NCBI GenBank assembly: GCA_018262095.1 | Contig: JAGTRW010000027.1 | Location: 36,006-100,005 of the forward strand | Direction: 5' to 3' | Origin: Pseudomonadota bacterium | GTDB lineage: Bacteria; Pseudomonadota; Gammaproteobacteria; Burkholderiales; Rhodocyclaceae | Length of the DNA stretch: 64,000 nt | Part shown: positions 9,070-17,350 of the stretch, piece by piece | Position numbering within the stretch: position 1 is the stretch's first letter | Layout: each line of letters begins with the position of its first letter | Made by a program: the position numbers and the translations under genes | Notes under the pieces: generated by a model | What the model was told of the DNA's origin: nothing | Database searches by the model: none | What the model saw: the letters and a program-made list of their open reading frames with translations, nothing else

Positions 9070-10008
9070 ATGACCCAAGCAATTTTCGAATCGAACATCA
9101 AGAGCCTTAAACTGCTCGGCCGCGGCAAGGTGCGCGACATTTACGCGGTTGACGCTGACAAACTGCTGATCGTCACCAGCGACCGCCTGTCCGCCTTCGA
9201 CGTCATCCTGCCCACGCCGATTCCGAGCAAGGGCAAGGTCCTGACGCAGATGGCCAATTTCTGGTTCGACCGGCTCGCCTACATCCTGCCCAACCAGCTC
9301 ACCGGGATCGACCCGGAAAGCGTCGTACTGCCCAGCGAGCGCGAGCAGGTGCGCGGTCGCGGGCTGGTCGTCAAACGCCTCAAGCCGTTGCCGATCGAAG
9401 CCGTCGTCCGCGGCTACCTGATCGGCTCCGGCTGGAAGGACTATCAGGACACCGGCGCGGTGTGCGGCATCAAGCTGCCGGCCGGTCTCAAGCTGGCCGC
9501 CAAGCTGCCGGCGCCGATCTTCACGCCGGCGAGCAAGGCCGAACAGGGCGATCACGACGAGAACATCTCGTACGAACAGGCCCAGGCCGACTGCGGCGCG
9601 GCGCTCGCCGAAGCGCTGCAAGGCACCGGCAAGAACGGTGCCGAACTCGTGACGCAGACGCGCGACGCGGCCATCGCGCTGTACTCGGCCGCGGCCGATT
9701 ACGCGACGACGCGCGGCATCATCATCGCCGACACCAAGTTCGAATTCGGCATCGACGCGGCCGGCACGCTACACCTGATCGACGAAGCGCTGACCCCCGA
9801 CTCGTCGCGCTTCTGGCCGGCCGACAGCTACCAGGAGGGCAAGAACCCGCCGTCGTACGACAAGCAGTTCGTTCGCGACCACCTCGAAACGCTAACCTGG
9901 AACAAGACGGCGCCGGGACCGGCGCTGCCCGCCGAAGTCATCGCGCGCACGCGCGACAAATACGTTGAAGCCTACGAAGCGCTGACCGGACTCAGACTGG
10001 TCGATTGA
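9070..10008 (+). CDS. purC: SAICAR synthetase (phosphoribosylaminoimidazole-succinocarboxamide synthase)
   Basis: 312 residues. The enzyme joins aspartate to CAIR using ATP in purine synthesis. Seen: [12 protein letters not shown] (the glycine-rich ATP loop), [12 protein letters not shown], the second signature [20 protein letters not shown] and the [14 protein letters not shown] motif. Length fits the yeast/proteobacterial long form. A TATAAT at 9014-9019, directly after the DUF3422 stop, is a likely -10 box. purH and purD lie further along on the same strand but not in the same transcript. Confidence 0.97.
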   Translation: MTQAIFESNIKSLKLLGRGKVRDIYAVDADKLLIVTSDRLSAFDVILPTPIPSKGKVLTQMANFWFDRLAYILPNQLTGIDPESVVLPSEREQVRGRGLVVKRLKPLPIEAVVRGYLIGSGWKDYQDTGAVCGIKLPAGLKLAAKLPAPIFTPASKAEQGDHDENISYEQAQADCGAALAEALQGTGKNGAELVTQTRDAAIALYSAAADYATTRGIIIADTKFEFGIDAAGTLHLIDEALTPDSSRFWPADSYQEGKNPPSYDKQFVRDHLETLTWNKTAPGPALPAEVIARTRDKYVEAYEALTGLRLVD

Positions 10009-10064
10009 GAACCTTAGTCCCTCAGTCGGGTCGAACCGTACCTATTCGGCAAGACAGAGGGACC

Positions 10065-10832
10065 ATGAGTGATTCATCGACCGGGAGTGACCGGCCCTGG
10101 CCGACGGTGCGTCGCATCGGCCGCTATCGCCCGCTGGCCTGGCTCAGGGCGGGCGGCGGCGATCTGCGCGCCAACCCGATCGCCAGCCTGGCCTATGGCC
10201 TGCTTTTCGCCATCGCCGGCGACGTCATCCTGATCTTCTCTTGGCGCAACGCCTACCTGTTCACCGCCGCGCTTTCCGGTTTCTTCCTGATCGCTCCGCT
10301 GCTCGCTGGCGGACTCTACGAGATCAGCCGGCGGCACGCCGCCGGATTGCGCAGCACGTTTTTCGATTCGCTCGCCGGCTGGCGCCGCAACGGCGAGTCG
10401 ATGGCGATGTTCGGTTTGCTGCTGGCGCTCGCGGCGATCGTCTGGGAGCGGACCTCGGCGGTGCTCTTCGCGCTGTTCGTCCCGAGCCTGACCCCTGACG
10501 TCGCTTTCTTCGTCTCAGAAGTCCTGCTCAACCCCGATTATCGCGGCCTGACCTTCGTCTGGATTCTGTCGGGCGGCATGCTGGCGCTGCTTGTTTTCGC
10601 CGTCAGCGCCGTGTCGATTCCGATGCTGGTCGACCGCGAGGTGGACTTTGTCACCGCGATGATCACCAGCCTGCGCGCCGTCGCCAAAAATCCGCCCCCC
10701 TTGCTGCTGTGGGCGGCGCTGGTGGCCGTCCTGACGCTGATCGGTTTCGCGACGCTGCTCTTTGGGCTGGTCATCTTGATGCCGCTGCTTGGCCATGCCT
10801 CGTGGCATGCCTATCGCGACCTTGTAGAATAG
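10065..10832 (+). CDS. DUF2189 family inner-membrane protein
   Basis: 255 residues with a short soluble N-terminus and about six hydrophobic segments, matching the DUF2189 family of integral membrane proteins. Seen: W-L-x-x-G-x-x-D-L near residues 30-40, the PLLAGGLYEISRR loop between the second and third segments, SIPMLVDREVDFVTA, and the terminal LLGHASWHAYRDLV sequence, all typical of the family. Start chosen at 10065 after an AGAGGGA site. Function is unknown. It stands between purC and prlC with short gaps, so it may be co-transcribed with either. Confidence 0.85.
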   Translation: MSDSSTGSDRPWPTVRRIGRYRPLAWLRAGGGDLRANPIASLAYGLLFAIAGDVILIFSWRNAYLFTAALSGFFLIAPLLAGGLYEISRRHAAGLRSTFFDSLAGWRRNGESMAMFGLLLALAAIVWERTSAVLFALFVPSLTPDVAFFVSEVLLNPDYRGLTFVWILSGGMLALLVFAVSAVSIPMLVDREVDFVTAMITSLRAVAKNPPPLLLWAALVAVLTLIGFATLLFGLVILMPLLGHASWHAYRDLVE

Positions 10833-10889
10833 CGGCTGCCGATCGTCGGCGTCCGACGCCGCCCCCTTATATTGCCCCCTAGAGAATCC

Positions 10890-12929
10890 ATGAAAACCAA
10901 CGCCTTGCTCGATTTTTCCGGCCTGCCCCGCTTCGACCTTATTACCCCGGACGACGTCAAGCCGGCGATCGGCGAACTGCTCGCGCGCAGCCGCGAACTC
11001 GTCGAACGCCTTTGCGCCGACACTGCGCCGGCGAGCTGGAACGGTTTCGCCGCGCCGCTCGCCGACGGCATCGAGCAATTCTCGCGCGCCTGGGGAATCG
11101 TCGGCCACCTGCACTCGGTCAACGACGTCCCGCCCTGGCGCGATGCGTACAACGCCATGCTGCCTGAAGTCTCGCGCTTCTTTGCCGAACTCGGCCAGAA
11201 TCTGCAGCTCTTCGCCAAATACAAGGCGATCCGCGCAAGCAGCGAGTACGCCACCCTGTCGGCGGCGCAGCGCAAGATCATCGACAACGAAATCCGCGAC
11301 TTCCGCCTCTCCGGTGCCGAACTGCCGGATGCCCAGAAGCCTCGCTTCCAGGAAATATCAGAAGAACTCGCGAGCCTCTCGGCCAAGTTCTCCGAAAACC
11401 TGCTCGACGCGACCAACGCGTTTGCCGAGATCGTTAGCGACGACGCCGAGCTTGCCGGACTGCCCGACGACGTCAAACAGGCGGCGCGTGAAGCGGCAGA
11501 GAAAGACGGCCAGCCGGGCTGGAAATTCACGCTGCACATGCCGTCTTACCTGCCGGTGATGCAATATGCGGACAGCCAGCGCCTGCGCGCCGCGATGTAT
11601 CGCGCCTACGCCACCCGCGCTTCGGAATTCGGCCCCACTGAGCTCGACAATACGCCGCTGATCCGGCGCATCCTCGAACTGCGCCGCGAAGAGGCGCAGT
11701 TGCTCGGCTACGCCAATTATGCCGAGGTCTCGCTGGTTCCCAAGATGGCCGAATCGGTCGGGCAGGTCCTCGCTTTCCTGCGCGACCTCGCCGTCAAGGC
11801 CAGGCCCTTCGCGCAAAAGGACATCGCCGAACTCACCGACTTCGCGCGCGCCGAACTTAAGATCGAAGCGCTCGAGCCGTGGGACATCGGCTACGCGTCG
11901 GAGAAACTGCGGCAAGCGCGCTACGCTTTCTCCGAACAGGACGTCAAACAGTACTTCGTCGAAGACAAGGTGCTGGCCGGTCTTTTCCACGTCGTCGAGA
12001 CGCTGTTCGGCGTTCGCCTCAAGCCCGATAACGCGCCGACCTGGAACGACGATGTGCGCTTCTTCCGCATCGAGACGCAGAGCGGCGAGTTGATCGGCCA
12101 GTTCTACCTCGACCTTTATGCGCGCGACACCAAGCGCGGCGGCGCCTGGATGGACGAGGCGATCACCCGGCGCCAGACGGCGGGCGGCATGCAGAAGCCG
12201 GTTGCTTACCTCAACTGCAACTTCTCGCGCCCGGTCGGCGACAAGCCGGCGACTTTCACGCACGACGAAGTGACGACGCTCTTTCACGAAACCGGCCACG
12301 GCCTGCACCACTTGCTGACCCGCGTCGACGAACTCGGCGTTTCCGGAATCCACGGCGTCGAGTGGGACGCCGTCGAACTGCCTTCGCAATTCATGGAAAA
12401 CTACTGCTGGGAATGGAGCGTGCTGCAACAGATGACCGCGCACGTCGACACCGGCGCCGCGCTGCCGCGCGAGCTGTTCGACAAGATGGTCGCGGCCCGC
12501 AACTTCCAGAGCGGCCTGCAAAATGTCAGGCAGATCGAGTTCTCGCTGTTCGACATGCTGCTGCATGCCGACTTCGATCCGGCCGGGAAAATTGACGTAC
12601 TTGACCTGCTGGCCGAAGTGCGGCGCGAAGTCGCGGTGATCATCCCGCCGGCTTGGCATCGCTTCCCCAACAGCTTTTCGCATATCTTCGCCGGCGGCTA
12701 CGGCGCCGGTTACTTCAGCTACAAATGGGCCGAAGTGCTTTCAGCCGACTGCTACGCCGCCTTCGAGGAAGCCGGCGATCCCTTCGACGCGGCGACCGGC
12801 AGGCGTTTCCTTGACGAAATCATCGCCGCCGGCGGCGTGCGAGCGGCGCTCGACAACTTCCGCGCCTTCCGCGGCCGCGACCCTCGGGTCGATGCCTTGC
12901 TGCGCCACAGTGGTATGATAACGGCGTAA
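10890..12929 (+). CDS. prlC: Oligopeptidase A, M3 family zinc metallopeptidase
   Basis: 679 residues. A cytosolic thimet-type peptidase that degrades peptides, including cleaved signal peptides. The catalytic zinc motif is seen as LFHETGHGLHHLL (HExxH), with the downstream glutamate region WDAVELPSQFMENYCWE supplying the third ligand. C-terminal FSHIFAGGYGAGYFSYKWAEV is a strong family signature for substrate binding. The ATG at 10890 is preferred over an in-frame TTG at 10872, because family proteins begin with a sequence like NALLDFSGLPRFD. Confidence 0.96.
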   Translation: MKTNALLDFSGLPRFDLITPDDVKPAIGELLARSRELVERLCADTAPASWNGFAAPLADGIEQFSRAWGIVGHLHSVNDVPPWRDAYNAMLPEVSRFFAELGQNLQLFAKYKAIRASSEYATLSAAQRKIIDNEIRDFRLSGAELPDAQKPRFQEISEELASLSAKFSENLLDATNAFAEIVSDDAELAGLPDDVKQAAREAAEKDGQPGWKFTLHMPSYLPVMQYADSQRLRAAMYRAYATRASEFGPTELDNTPLIRRILELRREEAQLLGYANYAEVSLVPKMAESVGQVLAFLRDLAVKARPFAQKDIAELTDFARAELKIEALEPWDIGYASEKLRQARYAFSEQDVKQYFVEDKVLAGLFHVVETLFGVRLKPDNAPTWNDDVRFFRIETQSGELIGQFYLDLYARDTKRGGAWMDEAITRRQTAGGMQKPVAYLNCNFSRPVGDKPATFTHDEVTTLFHETGHGLHHLLTRVDELGVSGIHGVEWDAVELPSQFMENYCWEWSVLQQMTAHVDTGAALPRELFDKMVAARNFQSGLQNVRQIEFSLFDMLLHADFDPAGKIDVLDLLAEVRREVAVIIPPAWHRFPNSFSHIFAGGYGAGYFSYKWAEVLSADCYAAFEEAGDPFDAATGRRFLDEIIAAGGVRAALDNFRAFRGRDPRVDALLRHSGMITA

Positions 12930-12945
12930 ATTGGAGGATCGTGCC

Positions 12946-13464
12946 ATGTCCGCCAGACCCCTATTTCGCCTCGCTCTGCTCAGCGCCGCGCTGCTCGCAT
13001 CAACGCTCGCCAGCGCCCAAACCACCTACCGCTGGGTCGACCAGGACACGGGGAAAACCGTTTTCTCCGACCTGCCGCCGCCGCGCGGCGCCAAACAGGT
13101 CGTCAAGCAGACCGGCGCAGCACCGGCTGAAGACCAGCAACTGCCTTACGCGACGCGCCAGGCGGCGGAAAAATTCCCGGTCATTCTCTATACGACAGCC
13201 AACTGCGTCGAAGCCTGCCAGCAGGCACGCAGCCTGCTCAACGGCCGCGGCGTCCCATTCGCTGAAAAGATGCTCAAGAGCGACGAGGAACTCGCAGAAT
13301 TGGCCAAGATCCTGGGCAGCGAGGCGGGCGTTCCCAGTCTCTCGGTCGGACAACAGAGCATACGCGGCCTCTCCGACGATGCCTGGAACAACCTGCTCGA
13401 CCTTGCCGGCTATCCAAAATCTGCCGCCTACGGCGCCAGGCCGTCGGGGGCATTCGCCAAATGA
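12946..13464 (+). CDS. Exported DUF4124 and glutaredoxin-like protein
   Basis: 172 residues. A signal peptide (about residues 1-24, ending ASTLASAQ) is followed by a DUF4124 segment (TYRWVDQDTGKTVFSDLPPP) and then a glutaredoxin/thioredoxin-like region (about residues 80-155): FPVILYTTANCVEACQQAR, then GVPSLSVGQQSIRGLSDDAW. The expected CxxC pair is replaced by C-x3-C (CVEAC), so redox activity is uncertain. It would act in the periplasm. The ATG follows a perfect GGAGG. It overlaps xth by four bases. Confidence 0.85.
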   Translation: MSARPLFRLALLSAALLASTLASAQTTYRWVDQDTGKTVFSDLPPPRGAKQVVKQTGAAPAEDQQLPYATRQAAEKFPVILYTTANCVEACQQARSLLNGRGVPFAEKMLKSDEELAELAKILGSEAGVPSLSVGQQSIRGLSDDAWNNLLDLAGYPKSAAYGARPSGAFAK

Positions 13465-14225
13465 AGCTTGCCGCCTGGAACGTCAACTCGCTCAAGGTTC
13501 GCCTGCCGCAGTTGCTCGAATGGCTCGCCGCGACGCAACCCGACGTCGTCTGCCTGCAGGAGACCAAGCTTGAGGATCACAACTTCCCGCAGCAGGAAAT
13601 CGAAGCCGCCGGTTACCAGGTCGTTTTCAGCGGCCAGAAGACGTACAACGGCGTCGCGCTGCTGGCGCGCGGAACGATCAGCGACGTCGTCTGCGGCAAC
13701 CCGCTTTTTCCCGACCCGCAAAAGCGCCTGATCGCCGCGAGCGTCGGCGGCGTGCGCGTGATCTGCGCCTACGTTCCCAACGGCCAGGCGGTCGGCAGCG
13801 ACAAATACGCGTACAAGCTGGCCTGGCTCGACGCGCTGCATACCTGGATCGGCGAGCAGCTCGCAGAAAACCCGCGACTGGCGCTGGCCGGCGACTTCAA
13901 CATCGCCCCAGAAGACCGCGACGTCCATGACCCGGCGGCGTGGGCCGGGCAGATCCTGTGCTCGGACGACGAACGCGCGGCCTTTCAGCGGCTGCTGGCG
14001 CTCGGACTCAAGGACAGCTTCAGGCTCTTCGCACAGCCCGAAAAAAGTTTCTCGTGGTGGGATTACCGGATGCTCGGCTTCCAGCGCAACCAGGGGCTGC
14101 GCATCGACCACATCCTGCTCTCGGCACCGCTCGCCGAACGCTGCGGCGCCGCCGCAATCGACCGCGCGATGCGCAAGCGCGAACGCCCGTCCGACCACGC
14201 GCCGGTGATCGCGGAAATATCCTGA
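13461..14225 (+). CDS. xth: Exodeoxyribonuclease III
   Basis: 254 residues of the AP endonuclease/exonuclease III family, acting in base-excision repair at abasic sites. Seen: MKLAAWNVNSLKVRLPQLL, the metal ligand in CLQETKL, YNGVALLAR, catalytic GDFNIAPEDRDVHDP, WWDYR, and the terminal RPSDHAPV motif with the catalytic His. It begins inside the stop of the preceding DUF4124 gene (ATGA overlap), suggesting translational coupling. A palindromic repeat follows. Confidence 0.96.
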   Translation: MKLAAWNVNSLKVRLPQLLEWLAATQPDVVCLQETKLEDHNFPQQEIEAAGYQVVFSGQKTYNGVALLARGTISDVVCGNPLFPDPQKRLIAASVGGVRVICAYVPNGQAVGSDKYAYKLAWLDALHTWIGEQLAENPRLALAGDFNIAPEDRDVHDPAAWAGQILCSDDERAAFQRLLALGLKDSFRLFAQPEKSFSWWDYRMLGFQRNQGLRIDHILLSAPLAERCGAAAIDRAMRKRERPSDHAPVIAEIS

Positions 14226-14249
14226 CTAATCCTGAAAACACCAGAATTA

Positions 14250-14318
14250 ACCACGGCGACACAGAGAACACAGCGAGAGACAAAAAATATTTCGCCGTGC
14301 CCGCCGTGTCGCCGTGGT
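14250..14318. repeat. Dispersed palindromic element, GGC subclass, copy A
   Basis: 13-bp perfect arms ACCACGGCGACAC and its complement GTGTCGCCGTGGT enclose imperfect 9-bp-like iterations of CACGGCG. A run of eight T residues follows at 14324-14331, so this copy may also serve as the xth terminator. The arms match copy B downstream of murU, and resemble copies C and D except for paired GGC-to-AAC changes in both arms. Confidence 0.75.
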
Positions 14319-14406
14319 AGGCAGTTTTTTTGCGATCTTCGCGCCGTTGCGGTAGGCTTTTGGGGTTGAAGGATACGCTCCCGGCGTGACCGTCTCGCCC
14401 CTTCCG

Positions 14407-15264
14407 CTACTCCTTGGGAAAATCGGCGCCGCGCGCGACGCTTTCCCAGGCCGCGAACTCGCGGCTCAGCTCGGCGACCTTGGCGGTCGCCAGTTCGTAC
14501 GCCGCGTTGCCGAGCAGCAGGCGGTGCGGCGGATTGGCCGACTCAACCGCCTTGACGATCGCCTGCACGGCGCGCGCCGGGTCGCCCGGCTGCTTGCCCG
14601 AAACGGTGCGCAACTGACTGCGCTTCTCGCCGGCGGTGGCCGCATAATCGGCGATCTGCTGTGCGCTCTCGTTGGCTGAACGCCCGGCCCAGTCGGTGCG
14701 AAAACCGCTCGGTTCGACGATCATCACCTTGATGCCGAGCGGCTCGACTTCCTGCCACAGCGCTTCGGACAGCCCTTCGACCGCATGTTTCGTCGCGTTG
14801 TAGTAGCCCAGTCCCGGGAACGAACGAATCCCGGCGATCGACGACAGATTGACGATGAAGCCGCTGTGCCGCTTGCGCATTCCGGGCAGTACGGCGCTGG
14901 TCATGCGGCCCAGGCCGAAGACATTGACGTCGAACATCCAGCGCACCTCGTCGTCTTCGCTCTCCTCGACCGCAGCGAAATAGCCCAGGCCGGCGTTGTT
15001 GACCAGCACGTCGATGCGCCCAAAATGCTCTTCGGCCGCCTTGACGGCAGCGTCGATCTGGCCCTGGTCGGTGACGTCGAGCTTGAGCACCAGCGCGTTC
15101 TGGTGGCCGCCCAGGTCCTTGAGCGAGTCGGGATTGCGCGCCGTCACCACCGTACGGTAGCCCGCGTCGAGAAGATGGCGGGCGAGCTCTCGACCGAAGC
15201 CGGTCGAGCAACCGGTAATGAACCAGACGGGTTTTTCGCTCATCGCAGATTTTTCGTTCGACAT
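14407..15264 (-). CDS. Short-chain dehydrogenase/reductase
   Basis: 285 residues, classical SDR fold. Seen: NAD(P)-binding FITGCSTGFGRELA (TGxxxGxG), the LDVT and NNAG motifs, a catalytic Ser in LSSIAGI and YxxxK in GYYNATKHAVEG, with PSGFRTDW after it. Substrate unknown; overall form resembles short-chain oxidoreductases that act on hydrophobic alcohols or ketones. ATG at 15264 is chosen from a GAAGGAG site just upstream; an alternative internal ATG at 15243 would remove the poorly conserved SNEKSA leader. It is convergent with xth and follows rsmA on the same strand. Confidence 0.88.
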   Translation of the reverse strand: MSNEKSAMSEKPVWFITGCSTGFGRELARHLLDAGYRTVVTARNPDSLKDLGGHQNALVLKLDVTDQGQIDAAVKAAEEHFGRIDVLVNNAGLGYFAAVEESEDDEVRWMFDVNVFGLGRMTSAVLPGMRKRHSGFIVNLSSIAGIRSFPGLGYYNATKHAVEGLSEALWQEVEPLGIKVMIVEPSGFRTDWAGRSANESAQQIADYAATAGEKRSQLRTVSGKQPGDPARAVQAIVKAVESANPPHRLLLGNAAYELATAKVAELSREFAAWESVARGADFPKE

Positions 15265-15299
15265 TCTTTCAACTCCTTCGGTGGTTTCGGGACGCCTGC

Positions 15300-16079
15300 T
15301 CAGTGCAGCGAGTTGGCGATGCGGATGTAGTCGGCGACCGACAATTCCTCGGCGCGCGCCGTCGGCGCGATGCCCAGTTGCGCAAAGCCCGAATCGCCGA
15401 GAATTCCCTTGAGGTTGTTGCGCAGCATCTTGCGCCGCTGCGCGAACGCTGCCGAAACGAGCGCTGCAAAGCGCGCTTCGTCCCGGGCAGAAAGCTCGTC
15501 GGGGGGGCGCGGAATCAGGCGAACCACCGCCGAATCGACCTTCGGCGCCGGCGAGAAGCACTCGGGCGGAACGTCGAGCAGTTGGTCCATCACGAAGCGG
15601 TACTGCAGCATCACCGACAGGCGGCCGAAATCCGAGGTCCCCGGCTCGGCGACCAGGCGCTCGACGACTTCCTTCTGCAGCATGAAGTGCATGTCATAGA
15701 CGCAACCGGCAAAACCAGCCAGGTGAAAAAGCAAGGGCGTCGAGATGTTGTACGGCAGATTGCCGACCACGTGCAATTTTCTGCCCGACCCATCGACCAG
15801 CGACGAGAAATCGAAATCGAGCGCGTCGCCTTCGTGAATCGTGAGCTTTTGCGGCGAGTAGCGCGGCCGCAGCCGGGCGACGATGTCGCGGTCGATCTCG
15901 ACGACGTGCAGATGATCGAGCCGTTGCAGCAGAGGATCGGTGAGCGCGCCGAGCCCCGGACCGATCTCGACGACACAATCGTCGCGCTTGGGCGCCACCG
16001 CACTGACGATGTCGGAGATCACCTGCCGATCGACCAGGAAGTTCTGCCCAAAACGCTTGCGCGCAATATGCATGCTCAT
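15300..16079 (-). CDS. rsmA: 16S rRNA dimethyladenosine transferase
   Basis: 259 residues. Dimethylates the two adjacent adenosines in the 3'-terminal hairpin of 16S rRNA (KsgA). Seen: RKRFGQNFLVDRQV at the N-terminus, SAM-binding VEIGPGLGALTDPLL, the acidic VEIDRD, and the catalytic NLPYNIS motif. The C-terminal helical domain is complete. It lies in the conserved lptD-surA-pdxA-rsmA order but is separated from pdxA by a three-copy 95-bp repeat. Confidence 0.96.
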   Translation of the reverse strand: MSMHIARKRFGQNFLVDRQVISDIVSAVAPKRDDCVVEIGPGLGALTDPLLQRLDHLHVVEIDRDIVARLRPRYSPQKLTIHEGDALDFDFSSLVDGSGRKLHVVGNLPYNISTPLLFHLAGFAGCVYDMHFMLQKEVVERLVAEPGTSDFGRLSVMLQYRFVMDQLLDVPPECFSPAPKVDSAVVRLIPRPPDELSARDEARFAALVSAAFAQRRKMLRNNLKGILGDSGFAQLGIAPTARAEELSVADYIRIANSLH

Positions 16080-16090
16080 TGCACCGACCT

Positions 16091-16366
16091 CAATACAAGC
16101 GTTTCAGTGCAGGCTAACTCGCGCCAGCGAGTTACGCCGGAACTAAAGCACCCATCAACGACGTGTTGGCTCATACCACGACCTTAAACGCAAACGTTTC
16201 AGTGGAGGCTAACCTGCGAAAGCAGGTTATGCCGAAACTAAAACGCCCATCAGCGACATGCAAACTCATTTGATGACCTTTAACGCAAGCGTTTCAGTGC
16301 AGGCTAACTCGCGCCAGCGAGTTACGCCGGAGCTAAAGCGTTTGCGCGCGACGTGCTGGCTCATCA
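16091..16366. repeat. Three tandem 95-bp structured repeats
   Basis: Three copies share the core (A)CG(C/T)AA(G/A)CGTTTCAGTG then a hairpin, then GCCG(G/A)A(A/G)CTAAA. The GTTTCAG landmark falls at 16101, 16196 and 16291, an exact 95-base period. Hairpins: TAACTCGC/GCGAGTTA (16115-16134 and 16305-16324) and TAACCTGC/GCAGGTTA (16210-16229). The middle copy differs from the others in the stem on both sides, so pairing is preserved. A second small palindrome, AACGCAAGCGTTT, opens copy 3. The array fills the rsmA-pdxA gap. Confidence 0.85.
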
Positions 16367-17347
16367 AAACGCTCCCGCACGGCTCGCCATTTCGACCGCC
16401 TGGTCGACGGCGACGAACAGGCTGCCCGGGTCGGCGCGACCGGTGCCCGCGAGCTCAAGCGCAGTACCGTGGTCGACCGAGGTACGGATGATCGGCAGGC
16501 CAAGCGTCACGTTGATTCCCTGCCCGAAGCTCGCGTACTTGAGCGCGGTCAATCCCTGGTCGTGGTACATGGCCAGCACGCAATCACCCTGCGCCAGCAG
16601 CGGCGGGGTGAACATCGTATCGGCGGGCAACGGGCCGATCAGCGTCATTCCTTCGCCGCGCAGCCGGTCGAGCACCGGCGTAATGACGTCGATTTCCTCG
16701 CGCCCCAGATAGCCGCCCTCGCCGGCGTGCGGGTTGAGCCCGGCGACCAGAATGCGTGGACTCTCGACGCCGTACTTGCGTCCCATCTCGGCATGCAGGA
16801 TGCGCAGCGTCTGTTCGAGCGATTGCTGGGTGACCGCCGCCGGGACGTCCTTGAGCGGCAGATGAGTGGTCGCCAGCGCGACTCGCAAACCGCCGCCGGC
16901 GAGCATCATCACCACCTGCGCCGTCGCGGTTTTTTCGGCGAGGTACTCGGTGTGTCCGGTAAAGGCGACGCCGCCATCGTTGATCACGCCCTTATGCACC
17001 GGCGCCGTGACCATCGCGGCGAACTCGCCGCGGCAACAGCCAGCGACCGCCCGGTCGAGCAAAGCCAGCACGTAGCTGGCGTTGGCCGGATCGAGTCGGC
17101 CCGGATGCGCAGCGCGCGCCAGCGGAAGGTGCAGCACGTCGAGCACGCCCGGCGACGGTGATGCACCAGGCGTCCAGTCGCGCAACTGAACTGAGGAATT
17201 GAGCGCCCGAGCGCGTTCGGCGAGCAGCTCGCGATCGGCCAGAATCACCAGCTGAGCGCTCCCTGCATGATGCTCAGTCAGGCGCAGGCAGAGCTCGGGG
17301 CCAATTCCGGCCGGCTCACCCGAAGTTACGGCAATCAGCGGCATCAT
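16364..17347 (-). CDS. pdxA: 4-hydroxythreonine-4-phosphate dehydrogenase
   Basis: 327 residues; oxidises 4-phosphohydroxy-L-threonine in pyridoxal phosphate synthesis. Seen: N-terminal AVTSGEPAGIGPELCLRL, the metal-binding HKGVINDGGVAFTGHTEYLAE, MMLAGGGLRVALATTHLPL, GLNPHAGEGGYLGREE (His ligand), YHDQGLTALKYASFGQGINVTLGLP broken here into its recognised parts, and RTSVDHGTALELAGTGRAD at the C-terminus. It follows surA by three bases, so is co-transcribed with it. Confidence 0.96.
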   Translation of the reverse strand: MMPLIAVTSGEPAGIGPELCLRLTEHHAGSAQLVILADRELLAERARALNSSVQLRDWTPGASPSPGVLDVLHLPLARAAHPGRLDPANASYVLALLDRAVAGCCRGEFAAMVTAPVHKGVINDGGVAFTGHTEYLAEKTATAQVVMMLAGGGLRVALATTHLPLKDVPAAVTQQSLEQTLRILHAEMGRKYGVESPRILVAGLNPHAGEGGYLGREEIDVITPVLDRLRGEGMTLIGPLPADTMFTPPLLAQGDCVLAMYHDQGLTALKYASFGQGINVTLGLPIIRTSVDHGTALELAGTGRADPGSLFVAVDQAVEMASRAGAF

Positions 17348-17350
17348 GGC

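Noticed and set aside
16091..16366. CRISPR array
   Set aside because: The repeat unit is the whole 95 bases with no unique spacers, there are only three copies, and no cas genes are near.
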